Source: Chloroflexota bacterium
GTDB taxonomy: Bacteria; Chloroflexota; Anaerolineae; Aggregatilineales; Phototrophicaceae
NCBI GenBank assembly: GCA_011523545.1
Contig: WTGN01000095.1
Span: forward strand, 48,092 to 102,965
Length of the DNA stretch: 54,874 nucleotides
Direction: 5' to 3'
The translations under genes were made by a program, and so were the position numbers. A model generated the notes under the pieces. That model worked only from the letters and a program-made list of their open reading frames with translations, had not been told where the DNA came from and searched no databases. Below are positions 8,545-17,646 of the stretch, in pieces (position 1 is the first letter of the stretch; each line of letters begins with the position of its first letter).

Positions 8545-8623
8545 TTGCGGGCGAGTCAGCGCCTCGCCCTTACTACGTTCGATGAAAATCAAGATTGCGG
8601 GCGAGTCACCGCCTCGCCCCTAC
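8545..8623. repeat. Two tandem REP-like palindromes (50-bp period)
   Basis: TTGCGGGCGAGTCAGCGCCTCGCCC begins at 8545 and a near copy at 8595. The flanks also repeat (ACGTTCGATGAAAATCAAG, then ACGTTCGGTGAAAATCACG), so the whole 50-bp unit was duplicated, not only the palindrome. Located between convergent genes (8534 plus strand, 8685 minus strand). Confidence 0.8.
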
Positions 8624-8684
8624 AACGTTCGGTGAAAATCACGATTGGGGAAGGTAGCAAGACGGAGCCTAATCGGCGCCAAAC

Positions 8685-10244
8685 CTAGAGATAGTTTTTG
8701 TTTATAGCTGAATGCAGGAGAGCGGGGTTGATCTTGCCGTCGCGGTTGACGACGGTCTGATAGCGTTGCAGGCGCTGCGGGTTGAGTTCAGGCTGGTCGA
8801 AGCGGGCGGAGTTGACGCCGCTGACGGTGCGCGGGCGCGTCGTGGTGATCAGCCTCTCCAGCAAGTCAGCCCGCAGTTCGTTCGCCACTGCCTGATAATC
8901 CGCGTCAAAGTAAAGATTGCGCATCTCCCAGGGGTCGGCTTGCAGGTCATAGAGCTCGCCGAAGCCGGCCGGATAGTCGTCGGGGAACATGGCGCGCGGG
9001 TAATGCACCAGCCGGAATTGACCTTTGCGCAGGCTCTTGCTCCAGGCGAATTCGGTCAGGCCGATGCGGTCTGCGCCGCCGTCTTCGCCCCGCAGCAAGC
9101 CCGAGATATCGCGTCCGTCGCTGGTCTCCATCAGGTCGATGCCGGCGAGTGAACAGAGCGTATTCGCGATATCGACCAGTTCAACGGTGGCTTCGAGGGC
9201 GCGGCCGGCGGTGACGCGATTTGGCGCCCACCAGATCAGGGGCACACGCGTGATGGCGTCGCTGCAGATGCCGGGCGCTTTCTCCATGATGCCGTGCTCG
9301 GCCGCGTAATCGCCGTGGTCTGATGTGTACACGACGATGGTGTTCTCGGCCAGCCCCTGGGCCCGCAGATGATCCAGCAGCAGGCCGACCGCGGCGTCGA
9401 CCTGGCTGACGGCGCCCAGATAACCGTGCAGCTTGCGCCGGCGCCCGGCTTCGAAGGTTTTCGGCTCGAACAACTGCCAGTCGCTTTCGCGCCAGCGCTT
9501 CGCCGAGGCGATCATGTGCGGCGCCTTACCCGCGGCGGCCAGGTCATAATCGGCGTTGGGCGGCAGGCTCAAGGCAGCTGGATCGTAGAGGTCCCAGAAT
9601 TCCTGGCAGGGCGTCGTGCACTGATGCGGCCGTGGAAAGCTGAGGTGCAGCAGAAATGGCTGCCCGCGCGCCGCCGCCTGCCCGATGGCGTCGATGGCGG
9701 TGTTGGCCAGCCAGCCTTCTTGCGACTCGTCGAATTGCAGCGGGCTGGGGCGGCCCTCGATGCTTTGCCGGCCGCGCTCGCCGAATTCTGGCAGCAGGAT
9801 ATGGTCTTCCAGTTGTTCGACGCCGCGTTCGCGCAGGAAGCGGGTGTATGCGGCGGAGCGCCCGACGATGCTGCCGGCGCGCCAGGAGTTGCTCTCGTGG
9901 AAGACATCGCATGCGTCTTCCACCCAGTATTCCGGGCAGTGGATTTTGCCCATCGCGCCGGTGAAGTAGCCGGCGGCGCGAAAATGCTCGAAGATGTTGG
10001 GCAAGCCGCCGGGGTTGGGCCCGCTCAGGCTGTAGTAGCCGTGATTGTGGGGGTATTGCCCGCTGAGGAAGGAGACGCGGCTCGGTGTGCAAATCGGGTT
10101 CTGGGTGATGGCGTTGTCGAAGCGGCAGCCCTCGCGCGCCATGCGGTCCAGGTGCGGCGTTCGCGCATCGGGATGGCCCTGATGGCCCAGCACTTTGGCG
10201 TTGTGCTGGTCGGCGACGATGAAGAGGATGTTGGGTTGGGTCAT
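8685..10244 (-). CDS. Type I (formylglycine) sulfatase
   Basis: A 519-residue alkaline-phosphatase-superfamily hydrolase. ILFIVADQHN supplies the first metal residues, C52-T-P-S-R is the C-x-P-x-R signal for conversion of Cys52 to formylglycine, GKIHCPEYW follows, and YTSDHGDYAAEHG is the second metal site. Such enzymes cleave sulfate esters from glycans or small molecules. No clear signal peptide is present, so it may act in the cytoplasm on imported sugars. The start at 10244 gives the family N-terminus; 12 extra residues from 10280 have no ribosome site. It lies downstream of an oligosaccharide importer on the same strand, separated by an inverted REP pair. No sulfatase maturase is encoded in the window. 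Confidence 0.93.
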   Translation of the reverse strand: MTQPNILFIVADQHNAKVLGHQGHPDARTPHLDRMAREGCRFDNAITQNPICTPSRVSFLSGQYPHNHGYYSLSGPNPGGLPNIFEHFRAAGYFTGAMGKIHCPEYWVEDACDVFHESNSWRAGSIVGRSAAYTRFLRERGVEQLEDHILLPEFGERGRQSIEGRPSPLQFDESQEGWLANTAIDAIGQAAARGQPFLLHLSFPRPHQCTTPCQEFWDLYDPAALSLPPNADYDLAAAGKAPHMIASAKRWRESDWQLFEPKTFEAGRRRKLHGYLGAVSQVDAAVGLLLDHLRAQGLAENTIVVYTSDHGDYAAEHGIMEKAPGICSDAITRVPLIWWAPNRVTAGRALEATVELVDIANTLCSLAGIDLMETSDGRDISGLLRGEDGGADRIGLTEFAWSKSLRKGQFRLVHYPRAMFPDDYPAGFGELYDLQADPWEMRNLYFDADYQAVANELRADLLERLITTTRPRTVSGVNSARFDQPELNPQRLQRYQTVVNRDGKINPALLHSAINKNYL

Positions 10245-10283
10245 TAGCTGTCGTTTGCCTTCACCGGCGCTTCTGTTCATGAA

Positions 10284-10358
10284 TGTAGGGGCGACCTAAT
10301 AGGTCGCCCGCTTGTCGCCTCGGTGAACCTGAGGGCGACCCGACGGGTCGCCCCTACA
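10284..10358. mobile_element. Inverted REP-like pair (75 bp, MITE-like)
   Basis: TGTAGGGGCGACC..GGTCGCCC and GGGCGACCC..GGGTCGCCCCTACA face each other with a non-conserved 20-bp centre; the 12-bp ends TGTAGGGGCGAC and GTCGCCCCTACA are perfect inverted repeats. It has the same layout as 4617-4693 but a different centre. Confidence 0.8.
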
Positions 10359-10373
10359 GCATCTTCTTGGTTG

Positions 10374-10400
10374 TGTAGGGGTCAGCCGGTGGCTGACCCG
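10374..10400. repeat. REP-like palindrome with changed stem
   Basis: GTAGG is followed by GGTCAGCC..GGCTGACC, so the stem differs from the usual GGCGACTC yet remains self-complementary. It ends 36 bp after the solute-binding gene on the minus strand and could serve as its 3' hairpin. The same stem occurs at 36599. Confidence 0.75.
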
Positions 10401-10435
10401 CAATTGCAGAGCTTCTCAGCGCAGTGGTACGTCGA

Positions 10436-12085
10436 TTACCCGCCGTACTGCGCGTCGTAGGCTGCTTGGTAGATCTCGACCAGGCGGTTGACGCCCATGG
10501 CTTCCACGGTGGCGACGAAGGTGTCCCAGCCGGTGTCGATATCTTGCCGGCCGAGCACAAATTCAGCCGTCATCTGCGCCACGAAGTCGGTGATCGTCAG
10601 ACGCAGCTCGGTGACTTCGGCCGCCTGCGCCCTTGTCAGGGCCAGCGGGGGAATCAAGTCCTCGATAGCGCGCGCGTAAGGTTCATAGGCGACGCGGGTT
10701 TCTTCAAGGAGCACGACTTCCAAACCGGCGGCGTCTTCACGGCGGACCTCGCCCAGACGCAGGTGATTGGGGCGGTAGCTCGGTCCGCGCTGGGCCCAGT
10801 GGACATTTTGCAGCGTGCCAAAGGTCGAGAGACGGCGCCAGATGGCTTCGAATTCGTCGCCGCCGAGCGCGCCTTCGCCCTCTTCCGCCCAGCGCCATTG
10901 GCCTTCTTCGCCTTCAGCCGCTTCCCATTGCGGGATGCCAAAGACGGAGCGCAAGGTGGTTTCGCGGTCGTACAGGCCATCGCACCACTTGAAGGCCGCT
11001 ACCGGGTGTTCGGTCTGGCTGTTGATCGTGCACTGCCCGGAGCCGACGCCCCAGGGATTAAAGGGCGCCTGGCGCAAGCCGCTCGGCCCTTCGAGCGATG
11101 GCACGGCGACGTACTTGATCCAGCGGTCGCCGCCGATGTTGGCGAAGTTGGAATGCGCGCCAGCGATGACGACGCCGATCGTCGGGGCGTCGCCGCCTTC
11201 GACCTGCTGCTTGACTTGATCCATCGGCTGGGTGAAGCTCTCTTCGCCGAAGAGGCCGGCGGAGAACAGCCGGTGCAGATAGCGCAAGCCCTCGCGATAG
11301 GCTTCGCTGGTGAGCGTCTGCGAGATGACGCCGTCGTTCTGCTCGACGAAGCGGTTCTGCCCGGCGAATTCGCTGAGCACGAAGGGATTCAGCAGGAAGC
11401 CGTCGATATTGCCGTTCCAGCCGGTGGTGGCGGCGGCCAGCGGAATCTCATCGTTCGGGTCGCCATTGCCGTTGGCGTCCTGCTCTTTGAACGCGGTCAG
11501 GACATCGACAAATTCCTCGGTCGTCTGTGGCAGGTCCATGCCGACATTCGCCAGCCAGTCCGAGTTGATCCAGGCGCGCTGCGAATAGAAGCAGTGATAA
11601 CATTCGTTGACCTGCGGCAGGCCATAGATTTCGCCGTCGGGCGAGGTGACCAGCGGGCGGACCTGGGGCGAGCCTTCAAAGACCTGGTGGATGAAGTGAC
11701 CTTGCTCTTCAATCAAGCCGCTGAGCGGGAGGAACAAGCCCTGCGGCCCGTAGAGCGCCAGCGTTGACGGATCAATCGTGAAGCCGACGATGACGTCGGG
11801 CAGGTCGCCGCTGGCGATGGTGAGGTTGAGCACTTCCTGCGCTTCATTGGGCGGCGCGATATCAAAGTTGAGATTGATGCCGGTGCGCTCGCTGTACCAG
11901 TCGGTGAAGGTATTGGTATTAAAATCTTCAACAATGGCATGACCCAGCATCAGGATGTTGAGGGTGATCGGCTCTTCCACAATCGGGAATTCACCCGGTC
12001 CCGATACCATTTCCTGGGCCGAGGCGGTCAAGGGCAATGCCAGCAGAAGGACAAACAGGCTTAAGGCGATTAATCTCTTGCTCAT
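10436..12085 (-). CDS. Extracellular solute-binding protein, LipO/AlgQ-like
   Basis: A 549-residue exported protein. Residues 1-22 form a signal peptide (KRLIALSLFVLLLALPLTASAQ), cut by signal peptidase I; no lipobox cysteine. The length (most sugar-binding proteins are 400-450) and the loop DANGNGDPNDEIPLAAATTG match the calcium-binding group of large oligosaccharide-binding proteins such as AlgQ and LipO/YtcQ. It should capture an oligosaccharide for the two permeases encoded just upstream (13116-14120, 12184-13104). The start at 12085 is set by AAAGGAAACC before the ATG. The order permease, permease, binding protein, sulfatase on one strand suggests a glycan-uptake unit. Confidence 0.9.
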   Translation of the reverse strand: MSKRLIALSLFVLLLALPLTASAQEMVSGPGEFPIVEEPITLNILMLGHAIVEDFNTNTFTDWYSERTGINLNFDIAPPNEAQEVLNLTIASGDLPDVIVGFTIDPSTLALYGPQGLFLPLSGLIEEQGHFIHQVFEGSPQVRPLVTSPDGEIYGLPQVNECYHCFYSQRAWINSDWLANVGMDLPQTTEEFVDVLTAFKEQDANGNGDPNDEIPLAAATTGWNGNIDGFLLNPFVLSEFAGQNRFVEQNDGVISQTLTSEAYREGLRYLHRLFSAGLFGEESFTQPMDQVKQQVEGGDAPTIGVVIAGAHSNFANIGGDRWIKYVAVPSLEGPSGLRQAPFNPWGVGSGQCTINSQTEHPVAAFKWCDGLYDRETTLRSVFGIPQWEAAEGEEGQWRWAEEGEGALGGDEFEAIWRRLSTFGTLQNVHWAQRGPSYRPNHLRLGEVRREDAAGLEVVLLEETRVAYEPYARAIEDLIPPLALTRAQAAEVTELRLTITDFVAQMTAEFVLGRQDIDTGWDTFVATVEAMGVNRLVEIYQAAYDAQYGG

Positions 12086-12183
12086 GTGGTTTCCTTTCGT
12101 TTGCATCAGTCGCACAGATTCAATCTTGCTGATGGATCCTCAGAAATCGATAGCCGAACTCCTTTCGGTGTCTCACAATTTGC

Positions 12184-13104
12184 TTATTTTACCGAGCCGA
12201 TCATCATGCCTTTGACAAAGTGCCGCTGGACAAAGGGATAGATCAGCATTACGGGTATGCTCGCCACGACAATCAGCGAGTATTTCAGAAGTTCGCGCAG
12301 TCCTTCGCGCGCCACAAGGTCTTCAATATCGATCAGCATTGAAGCGTCAATAGAATTCTGAATCAGGATTTCACGCAAGACAAGCTGCAAGGGAAACAGT
12401 TCCTGGTCTTTCAAGTAGATCAGAGCGGGGAAATAGGGATTCCAATGGGTATTGACCGCATAAAAGAGCACCAGCACGGCGATGATTGGGCGGGCCAGGG
12501 GCAGGACGATGCTGCGGAAGGTGCGAAAGTCATTGGCGCCGTCAATGCGGGCCGCTTCGATCAACTCGGGCGGGATGGTGGTGCGGAAAAATGTGATGGC
12601 AATAAGCAGATTAAAGGGCCCGATGCCCGTCGGCAGGATCATTGCCAAGCGCGTATTGAGCAAGCCCAGGTCCTTGACGACCATATAGGTTGGGATCAAG
12701 CCGCCGCTGAAGAGCATGGTGAAGATGAAGGCGAAGGTGATGGCGCGCCAGCCCACCAGGTCCCGCCGCGAGAGCGGGTAGGCGGCGATGATGGTCATGA
12801 ACACGTTGAAGATTGTGCCGAAGAATGTATAGAAAAGCGAATTGGCGAAGCCGTTCCAGACTTTCTTGTGCTCGAAGATGGTTTCGTAGCCAAGCAGGCT
12901 GAAATCGACGGGCCACAGGGTGACTTTGCCCGCGATCACGGCTTCGGCGGAACTAAAAGACGCGGCGACAATAAACACCAGGGGCAACAGGATAATGGTG
13001 GTGATGATCAGCAGAAAGGCGGTGTTGCCGAGCATGAACACGCGGTCGACCGCCGATTCGTTGACTTTGTTTATATTGCTGTCGTAGCTTGTCATGGACG
13101 CCAT
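12184..13104 (-). CDS. Sugar ABC transporter permease, LplC/YtcP type
   Basis: A 306-residue inner-membrane protein with six hydrophobic segments. The ATPase-contact loop EAARIDGANDFRTFRSIVLP is present near the usual position, and FTMLFSGGLIPTYMVVKDLGLLNT is typical of the LplC/YtcP/AlgM2 branch. It pairs with the LplB-type permease 11 bp upstream on the same strand. Together with the 549-residue binding protein it forms an oligosaccharide importer that must borrow an ATPase from elsewhere. Confidence 0.93.
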   Translation of the reverse strand: MASMTSYDSNINKVNESAVDRVFMLGNTAFLLIITTIILLPLVFIVAASFSSAEAVIAGKVTLWPVDFSLLGYETIFEHKKVWNGFANSLFYTFFGTIFNVFMTIIAAYPLSRRDLVGWRAITFAFIFTMLFSGGLIPTYMVVKDLGLLNTRLAMILPTGIGPFNLLIAITFFRTTIPPELIEAARIDGANDFRTFRSIVLPLARPIIAVLVLFYAVNTHWNPYFPALIYLKDQELFPLQLVLREILIQNSIDASMLIDIEDLVAREGLRELLKYSLIVVASIPVMLIYPFVQRHFVKGMMIGSVK

Positions 13105-13115
13105 TTGCGGGCCTT

Positions 13116-14120
13116 TTACCAGACACTGTTTCCGGTCATGCGGCGGGCGGCGTGGTTGACAGCGATCAAGAGCAGCAGCCCAACGAACCCTTTCAGCAGG
13201 CCGATGGCGGTCGAATAGGAGAAATCAAGGACCGGCGACAACAGGCCAACTTTGTAGACATAGGTGTTGATGACCTCGGCGACGCTCAGGTTAAGCGGGC
13301 TCTGCATCAGATAGACTTTTTCAAATGCGATTTCCAGTACGCGCCCGGTAGTCAAGACGAGGAGGACCATGGCGGTCGGCATCAAGCCGGGGATGTCGAT
13401 ATAGCGGATGCGCTGCAAGCGGCTGGCGCCGTCGACAACCGCCGCTTCGTGCAGGGCCGGGTCGATAGTGGAGAGCACGGCGAGAAAAATGATGGCGTTG
13501 AAGCCCATCTCTTGCCATATGCCTGACCAGACGAAGATATGGCGGAAGGCGCCCGGGTCGCCCATGGCATTGGGCGGCGCCATGCCGAACAGGTTCGCCA
13601 GCGAGGCGGTGAAGCCGACGCGCGGATGCAGGAATTGGAAGAGCATGCCGACGATGACCACGGTTGAGATGAAGTGCGGCGCGTAGGTGATCATTTGCAC
13701 GCTATTGCGAAACAGGCGCGTTTTGACCTGGTTCAAGCTCAGCGCCAGGATGATCGGGATGGGGAAGCCGGCGATCAATGAATAAAAGCTGAGAACCAGC
13801 GTATTGATGATGACGGGCTTGAAGTAAAAGGAATTGAAAAAGCGCTCGAAATTCGCGAAGCCGACCCAGGGGCTCCCTTCGATGCCGAATGCCGGCGAGT
13901 AATCACGGAAGGCGATCTGGGCGCCATACATGGGCGCATAACGGAAGACGACCAGCCAGAGCAGCGGCAGGAAAAGCAGGACATAGAGCTGCCAGTTGCG
14001 GCGGATGCGCAGCCACAATTTCGCGCGCTCTTCTTGATTGAGGAGGCGCAGGCGATGCGGAAGCCGAACTTCCAGCGCGTCTGACGCGGGCGTAATATCT
14101 GATGTGGGTTCAACCTGCAT
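13116..14120 (-). CDS. Sugar ABC transporter permease, LplB/YteP type
   Basis: A 334-residue inner-membrane protein of the LplB/AlgM1 branch: a basic N-terminal tail, FRYAPMYGAQIAFRDYSP after helix 1, and the EAA loop EAAVVDGASRLQRIRYIDIP. It forms a heterodimeric channel with the LplC-type partner. The ATG at 14120 is chosen because the longer frame from 14189 adds 23 residues rich in hydrophobics with no ribosome site; support from sequence upstream of 14120 (CGAGAAACT) is modest. Confidence 0.9.
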   Translation of the reverse strand: MQVEPTSDITPASDALEVRLPHRLRLLNQEERAKLWLRIRRNWQLYVLLFLPLLWLVVFRYAPMYGAQIAFRDYSPAFGIEGSPWVGFANFERFFNSFYFKPVIINTLVLSFYSLIAGFPIPIILALSLNQVKTRLFRNSVQMITYAPHFISTVVIVGMLFQFLHPRVGFTASLANLFGMAPPNAMGDPGAFRHIFVWSGIWQEMGFNAIIFLAVLSTIDPALHEAAVVDGASRLQRIRYIDIPGLMPTAMVLLVLTTGRVLEIAFEKVYLMQSPLNLSVAEVINTYVYKVGLLSPVLDFSYSTAIGLLKGFVGLLLLIAVNHAARRMTGNSVW

Positions 14121-14247
14121 AGTTTCTCGTTTTTTGAACTGGACCAGAACGGCGACAGGGCGGACAAGCAGCAGGCGGAAGTATAACACGCGCCGTCCAG
14201 GTTGTCTAAGATTGAATCGGTTGCGTCAGCGGCGGCGCCGGTTGAAC

Positions 14248-14299
14248 TCAGTTTGATGGCGCAGAGGAGCGGGCGTCGAAGAGGCGAAAGCCGGCGATG
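14248..14299 (-). pseudogene. Relic of the C-terminus of an MFS gene
   Basis: Read on the minus strand this stretch encodes IAGFRLFDARSSAPSN and a stop. It matches the C-terminal ends IAGFRLFDAR of both MFS genes at 17647 and 19277. Thirty-one bases (14269-14299) are identical to 17692-17722 in the same orientation. Upstream of it the reading frame is lost, and a second gene (14311-15183) begins 12 bp away. It is therefore a fragment left by recombination or deletion of a third MFS copy. Confidence 0.75.
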
Positions 14300-14310
14300 T
14301 TGCTATGATT

Positions 14311-15183
14311 CTACTTGATGCCGGTGCCGGTGGTGGCCAAGCCCTGCATAATCTGGCGCCGCAGGAAGAAGAACAGAATGATAACGGGCACGGTGGCCAG
14401 CGTCGAGCCAGCCATGGTCAGGTCGTATTGCTGGCGGTATTGGTCGATGAGCCGTTTGATGCCGACGGCCAGCGGGAAGTTATCCGGATTGCGGAAGACG
14501 ATAAGGGGCCAGAGCAGGTTATTCCAGTAATCGATGCAGAAGAGGATGAGCAGGGTGGCGATGGCTGGGCGCGCGTTTGGCAAGACCACATGCCAGAAGA
14601 TCTGATATTCGCTGGCGCCATCGACGCGGGCCGCGTTTAGCATTTCGTCATCTATCGCCAGCATATATTGGCGCATGAAGAAGATGCCGATTGGCGAGGC
14701 GGCCAGCGGCACGATTGCCCCTTGATAGGTCTCGGCCATGCCCATCTGAATGATCATCAGAAAGAGTGAGACGATCAACAGGTGAAAGGGAATCATCTGC
14801 GAGACGAGAATCAAGACAAAGAGAAGATTGCGATAGCGGAAGCGGAATTTCGCGAGGGCGTAACCGCCGGTGGTGCACAGGAAGACGCCCATGAGGGCAT
14901 AACCGCCGGTCTGCGTGATTGAGTTGACGAACCATACGCCGTAGGGTTCTTCTTCAAAGAGCCGTCGATAGGTGTCCAATGACAAGGCGCTGGGGATAAC
15001 CTCCATGGCGTCGACAAAGATGCGGCCTTCGGGGCGCAGGGAACTAATGACCATCCAATAGAGCGGGAAGATGAAAACGATCGCCAGGCAGACGAAGAGA
15101 GCGAACATGAGCCACTTGGTCAGGCGGGATTGTCGCCGCGCGCCCAGTTTACCGGGGTTTACGTATTGGGTCTTAGCGGTCAC
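14311..15183 (-). CDS. Sugar ABC transporter permease, MalG type
   Basis: A 290-residue inner-membrane protein with a basic cytoplasmic tail, six hydrophobic segments, YWMVISSLRPEGRIF after helix 1 and the EAA loop NAARVDGASEYQIFWHVVLP. It belongs to the CUT1 carbohydrate uptake family and pairs with the MalF-type protein upstream (3-bp gap). It starts with GTG at 15183; purine-rich GGGGGGAAAGAG at the end of the upstream gene serves as ribosome site, suggesting translational coupling. The substrate is unknown. Confidence 0.93.
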   Translation of the reverse strand: MTAKTQYVNPGKLGARRQSRLTKWLMFALFVCLAIVFIFPLYWMVISSLRPEGRIFVDAMEVIPSALSLDTYRRLFEEEPYGVWFVNSITQTGGYALMGVFLCTTGGYALAKFRFRYRNLLFVLILVSQMIPFHLLIVSLFLMIIQMGMAETYQGAIVPLAASPIGIFFMRQYMLAIDDEMLNAARVDGASEYQIFWHVVLPNARPAIATLLILFCIDYWNNLLWPLIVFRNPDNFPLAVGIKRLIDQYRQQYDLTMAGSTLATVPVIILFFFLRRQIMQGLATTGTGIK

Positions 15184-15186
15184 GGC

Positions 15187-16107
15187 TTACTCTTTCCCCC
15201 CGAAGACACCGAAGAAGCGGAATTGAATCAGCGAAAAGATGAAAATAATCAGCGCCAGAATAACACCCATGGCGGCGGCCGTGCCGAAATTGAAGGACGT
15301 GAAGGCGGTGCGGTAGATGAGCAAGGCCAGCGTCAGCCCGCCGTCGCCCGGTCCTGCCCCGCCGGCGTACAAAATGAAAGGTTCGACAAAGACTTGATAG
15401 CCTCCGATGATACTGAGGACGACCACAAAGAAGGTTGTCGGGCGCAGCATGGGCAATGTAATGCGCAGAAACATTTGCCAGGGGCTGGCGCCGTCGATGG
15501 CGGCCGATTCGTAAAGCTCCTGCGGGATATTGACCAGACCGGAATTGAAGTAGAGGATGTTCATGCCGGTCCAGCGCCAGGTCGCGATGAGGATCAGCGA
15601 TGGCAGGGCCAGCTCCGACACTTCCAACCAGCGGAGCCGGTCGATGCCCAGCGTACCCTCCAGAAAGAGATTGAGGAAACCGTCCTTCGCCAGAATCAGC
15701 CGGAATACGGTACCGGCTACCACAAGCGACGTCAGCGCTGGCAAGAAGATCAGAACGCGAAAAACTGTACTGGCCACCACGCGGCCGGAATCCAGCAGCA
15801 CGGCCAGCACCAGCGGCAGGGGAATCAAGACCAGCAGGGTGCCGATGGTGTAGACCGTAGTGTTGGTGAGCGCCTGGCTGAAGCGCACCAGTTCAAAGAC
15901 ATTCTCGTAATTGGTCAAGCCGACCCAGTCTTGGCTCTTTATACCTTGAAAGTTTTGGAAACTCATGATGACAGCCAGGATGACCGGATAGACTTTGAAG
16001 ATTAGAAAGACGGTCAAAAAGGGCGCAAGGAATACCAAAGGCACGACTCTTTTGTGATGCAAAAAGCCGATGATCAATTGGCGCGGCAACCTGACGATAT
16101 TCAGCAC
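15187..16107 (-). CDS. Sugar ABC transporter permease, MalF type
   Basis: An inner-membrane CUT1 permease of about 306 residues: LAPFLTVFLIFKVYPV as helix 1, SFQNFQGIKSQDWVGLTNYENVF in the first periplasmic loop, and the EAA loop ESAAIDGASPWQMFLRITLP. A TTG at 16146 would add 13 residues, but GTG 16107 is preceded by GAGG at a 5-bp spacing and gives the normal N-terminus. It follows the solute-binding gene by about 87 bp and overlaps nothing, forming a binding protein-MalF-MalG operon on the minus strand. Confidence 0.9.
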   Translation of the reverse strand: MLNIVRLPRQLIIGFLHHKRVVPLVFLAPFLTVFLIFKVYPVILAVIMSFQNFQGIKSQDWVGLTNYENVFELVRFSQALTNTTVYTIGTLLVLIPLPLVLAVLLDSGRVVASTVFRVLIFLPALTSLVVAGTVFRLILAKDGFLNLFLEGTLGIDRLRWLEVSELALPSLILIATWRWTGMNILYFNSGLVNIPQELYESAAIDGASPWQMFLRITLPMLRPTTFFVVVLSIIGGYQVFVEPFILYAGGAGPGDGGLTLALLIYRTAFTSFNFGTAAAMGVILALIIFIFSLIQFRFFGVFGGKE

Positions 16108-16194
16108 AGTGACCTCGTTGACATGCTGTGATCTTGAAAGCAGCAAAAGGGAAAGGCAGGCAGGTTAGCCCTACCTGCCCTCAATCGGCGAGCC

Positions 16195-17505
16195 TTAGAA
16201 TTCGGCGCCCATCGCCCGCAGCTCTTCGGCGGCGTTGGCGAGGACTTCGGCCGGCTCCATCTGATTCTCGATCAGATCGTACAAGCCGGTCGTCTGGAAG
16301 ATGGTCGCCATTTCCGGATAGAAGGGACCGGTGAATTCCGGCGCGACATTGCCCAAACCCGCTTTGATGTGGATGAAAGGCATCTCGCCACTGAAGTCGT
16401 CCATCGTGATCAGCAGCGCGTCGTCATCGTAAACATCCAGGCGCATCGGGTCGAAGCCCAGGTCCGTCCACAGCAAGACGTTGGCATCGTAAGTGAGCTT
16501 GGCGAAAGCCAGGAACTCGGCCGCCAGCGCGATCTTGTCGGGGTCGATCTGGTTGGTAATCGCGGTGCCGGTGCCGCCGCCCATGGTCGTGGTATAGCCG
16601 CCCTCTTCAAAGACGGGCATCGGGCGCACCACCGCCACGTCAGCCAGTTCACTGCTCATGTTGTCGGGGTAGCGCGTCATATACCATTGCGGCATCCAGA
16701 GCGAGGCGATCCGCCCTTCGACCAGATCGATGAAGTGATCGGGCGAGTGATGGCCGCCGCCGGAAGCCGGACGGGCGATCCCGTGCACGTGCACCATATC
16801 CTGCAGGAGTTGCAGCGCCTCGACATTGGCTTCGCTTTCGAGGATGATCTCGCCATCAGCGCTGTAGGTGCCGCCGCCGTTCATCAGCATCAGCGCGTAT
16901 GCCGAAAAGATATCGGTGACTTCGATACTCGCCATGTAAACATCAATTTCGCCATCGCCATCGGTATCGCGCGTGACTTGTTGCCCGGCGGCAATGTAAT
17001 CGTCCCAGGTCTTGATGCTATCGACATCGACGCCGGCTTCTTCCAGGATGCCGGTGTTGTAATACATGACGAAGGCGCCGAGGTGATAGTCAATGCCGTA
17101 ATTATTGCCGTTGGCGGTGTAGGGCGCCAAGCGCGACTCGATGATGTCCTCGCGGTAGGGATCGATGACTTCGTTGAGCGGCAGGAACTGAATGTCACCT
17201 TTGGTGAAGGTGGCGAATTTCTTGATCTCGACATCGGCCAAATCCGGCGCGCCCATGCCGACCAACAACGATGCCAAGAGATTATCGTGCATCTGCGTAT
17301 AGTCGATCTGCTCGTAGATGATCTCAATCGGTTGATCGGGATGCGCCTCATTCCAACGGTCAGCTGCGTTCTGCATGTACAAGCCATGGCGATCCACAAA
17401 TACCCAGAGCGAGAGCTCGGTTGTGTCTTGCGCCGATGCCAGACCGAAGGCGCCAAACGCGATCGCTATGACCAGAAAAAGCGTGATAAGCTTGTGTTTT
17501 GACAT
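16195..17505 (-). CDS. Extracellular sugar-binding protein, family 1
   Basis: A 436-residue exported protein; signal peptide MSKHKLITLFLVIAIAFGAFGLASA. The mature part begins TTELSLWVFVDRHGLYMQNAADRWNEAHP, the usual first lobe of family 1 binding proteins, with MGAPDLADVE and the later GGGTGTAITNQ stretch. A DTDGDGEIDVY loop could bind calcium. The start at 17505 is supported by AGAGGAACGGAA. It is the first gene of the operon with MalF- and MalG-type permeases. No gene in the operon encodes an ATPase, which in this family is often shared and encoded elsewhere. Confidence 0.93.
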   Translation of the reverse strand: MSKHKLITLFLVIAIAFGAFGLASAQDTTELSLWVFVDRHGLYMQNAADRWNEAHPDQPIEIIYEQIDYTQMHDNLLASLLVGMGAPDLADVEIKKFATFTKGDIQFLPLNEVIDPYREDIIESRLAPYTANGNNYGIDYHLGAFVMYYNTGILEEAGVDVDSIKTWDDYIAAGQQVTRDTDGDGEIDVYMASIEVTDIFSAYALMLMNGGGTYSADGEIILESEANVEALQLLQDMVHVHGIARPASGGGHHSPDHFIDLVEGRIASLWMPQWYMTRYPDNMSSELADVAVVRPMPVFEEGGYTTTMGGGTGTAITNQIDPDKIALAAEFLAFAKLTYDANVLLWTDLGFDPMRLDVYDDDALLITMDDFSGEMPFIHIKAGLGNVAPEFTGPFYPEMATIFQTTGLYDLIENQMEPAEVLANAAEELRAMGAEF

Positions 17506-17646
17506 TTCCGTTCCTCTTTTTGGTAGACCTAATCGAACACGAAGCAAATTGCAAAGCGCGCGGACATTCGATAGGCGCCTCCTCCATACGCAACTTTCTC
17601 AACGATTGTTGTCGTGGACGAGAGTTTACCCCTCCCGGCGGATTTG

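Noticed and set aside
14210..14233. Possible N-terminal MFS relic (RNRFNLR on the minus strand) next to the C-terminal relic
   Set aside because: Only about 12 matching bases to the start of the MFS gene at 18855; too short to separate from chance.
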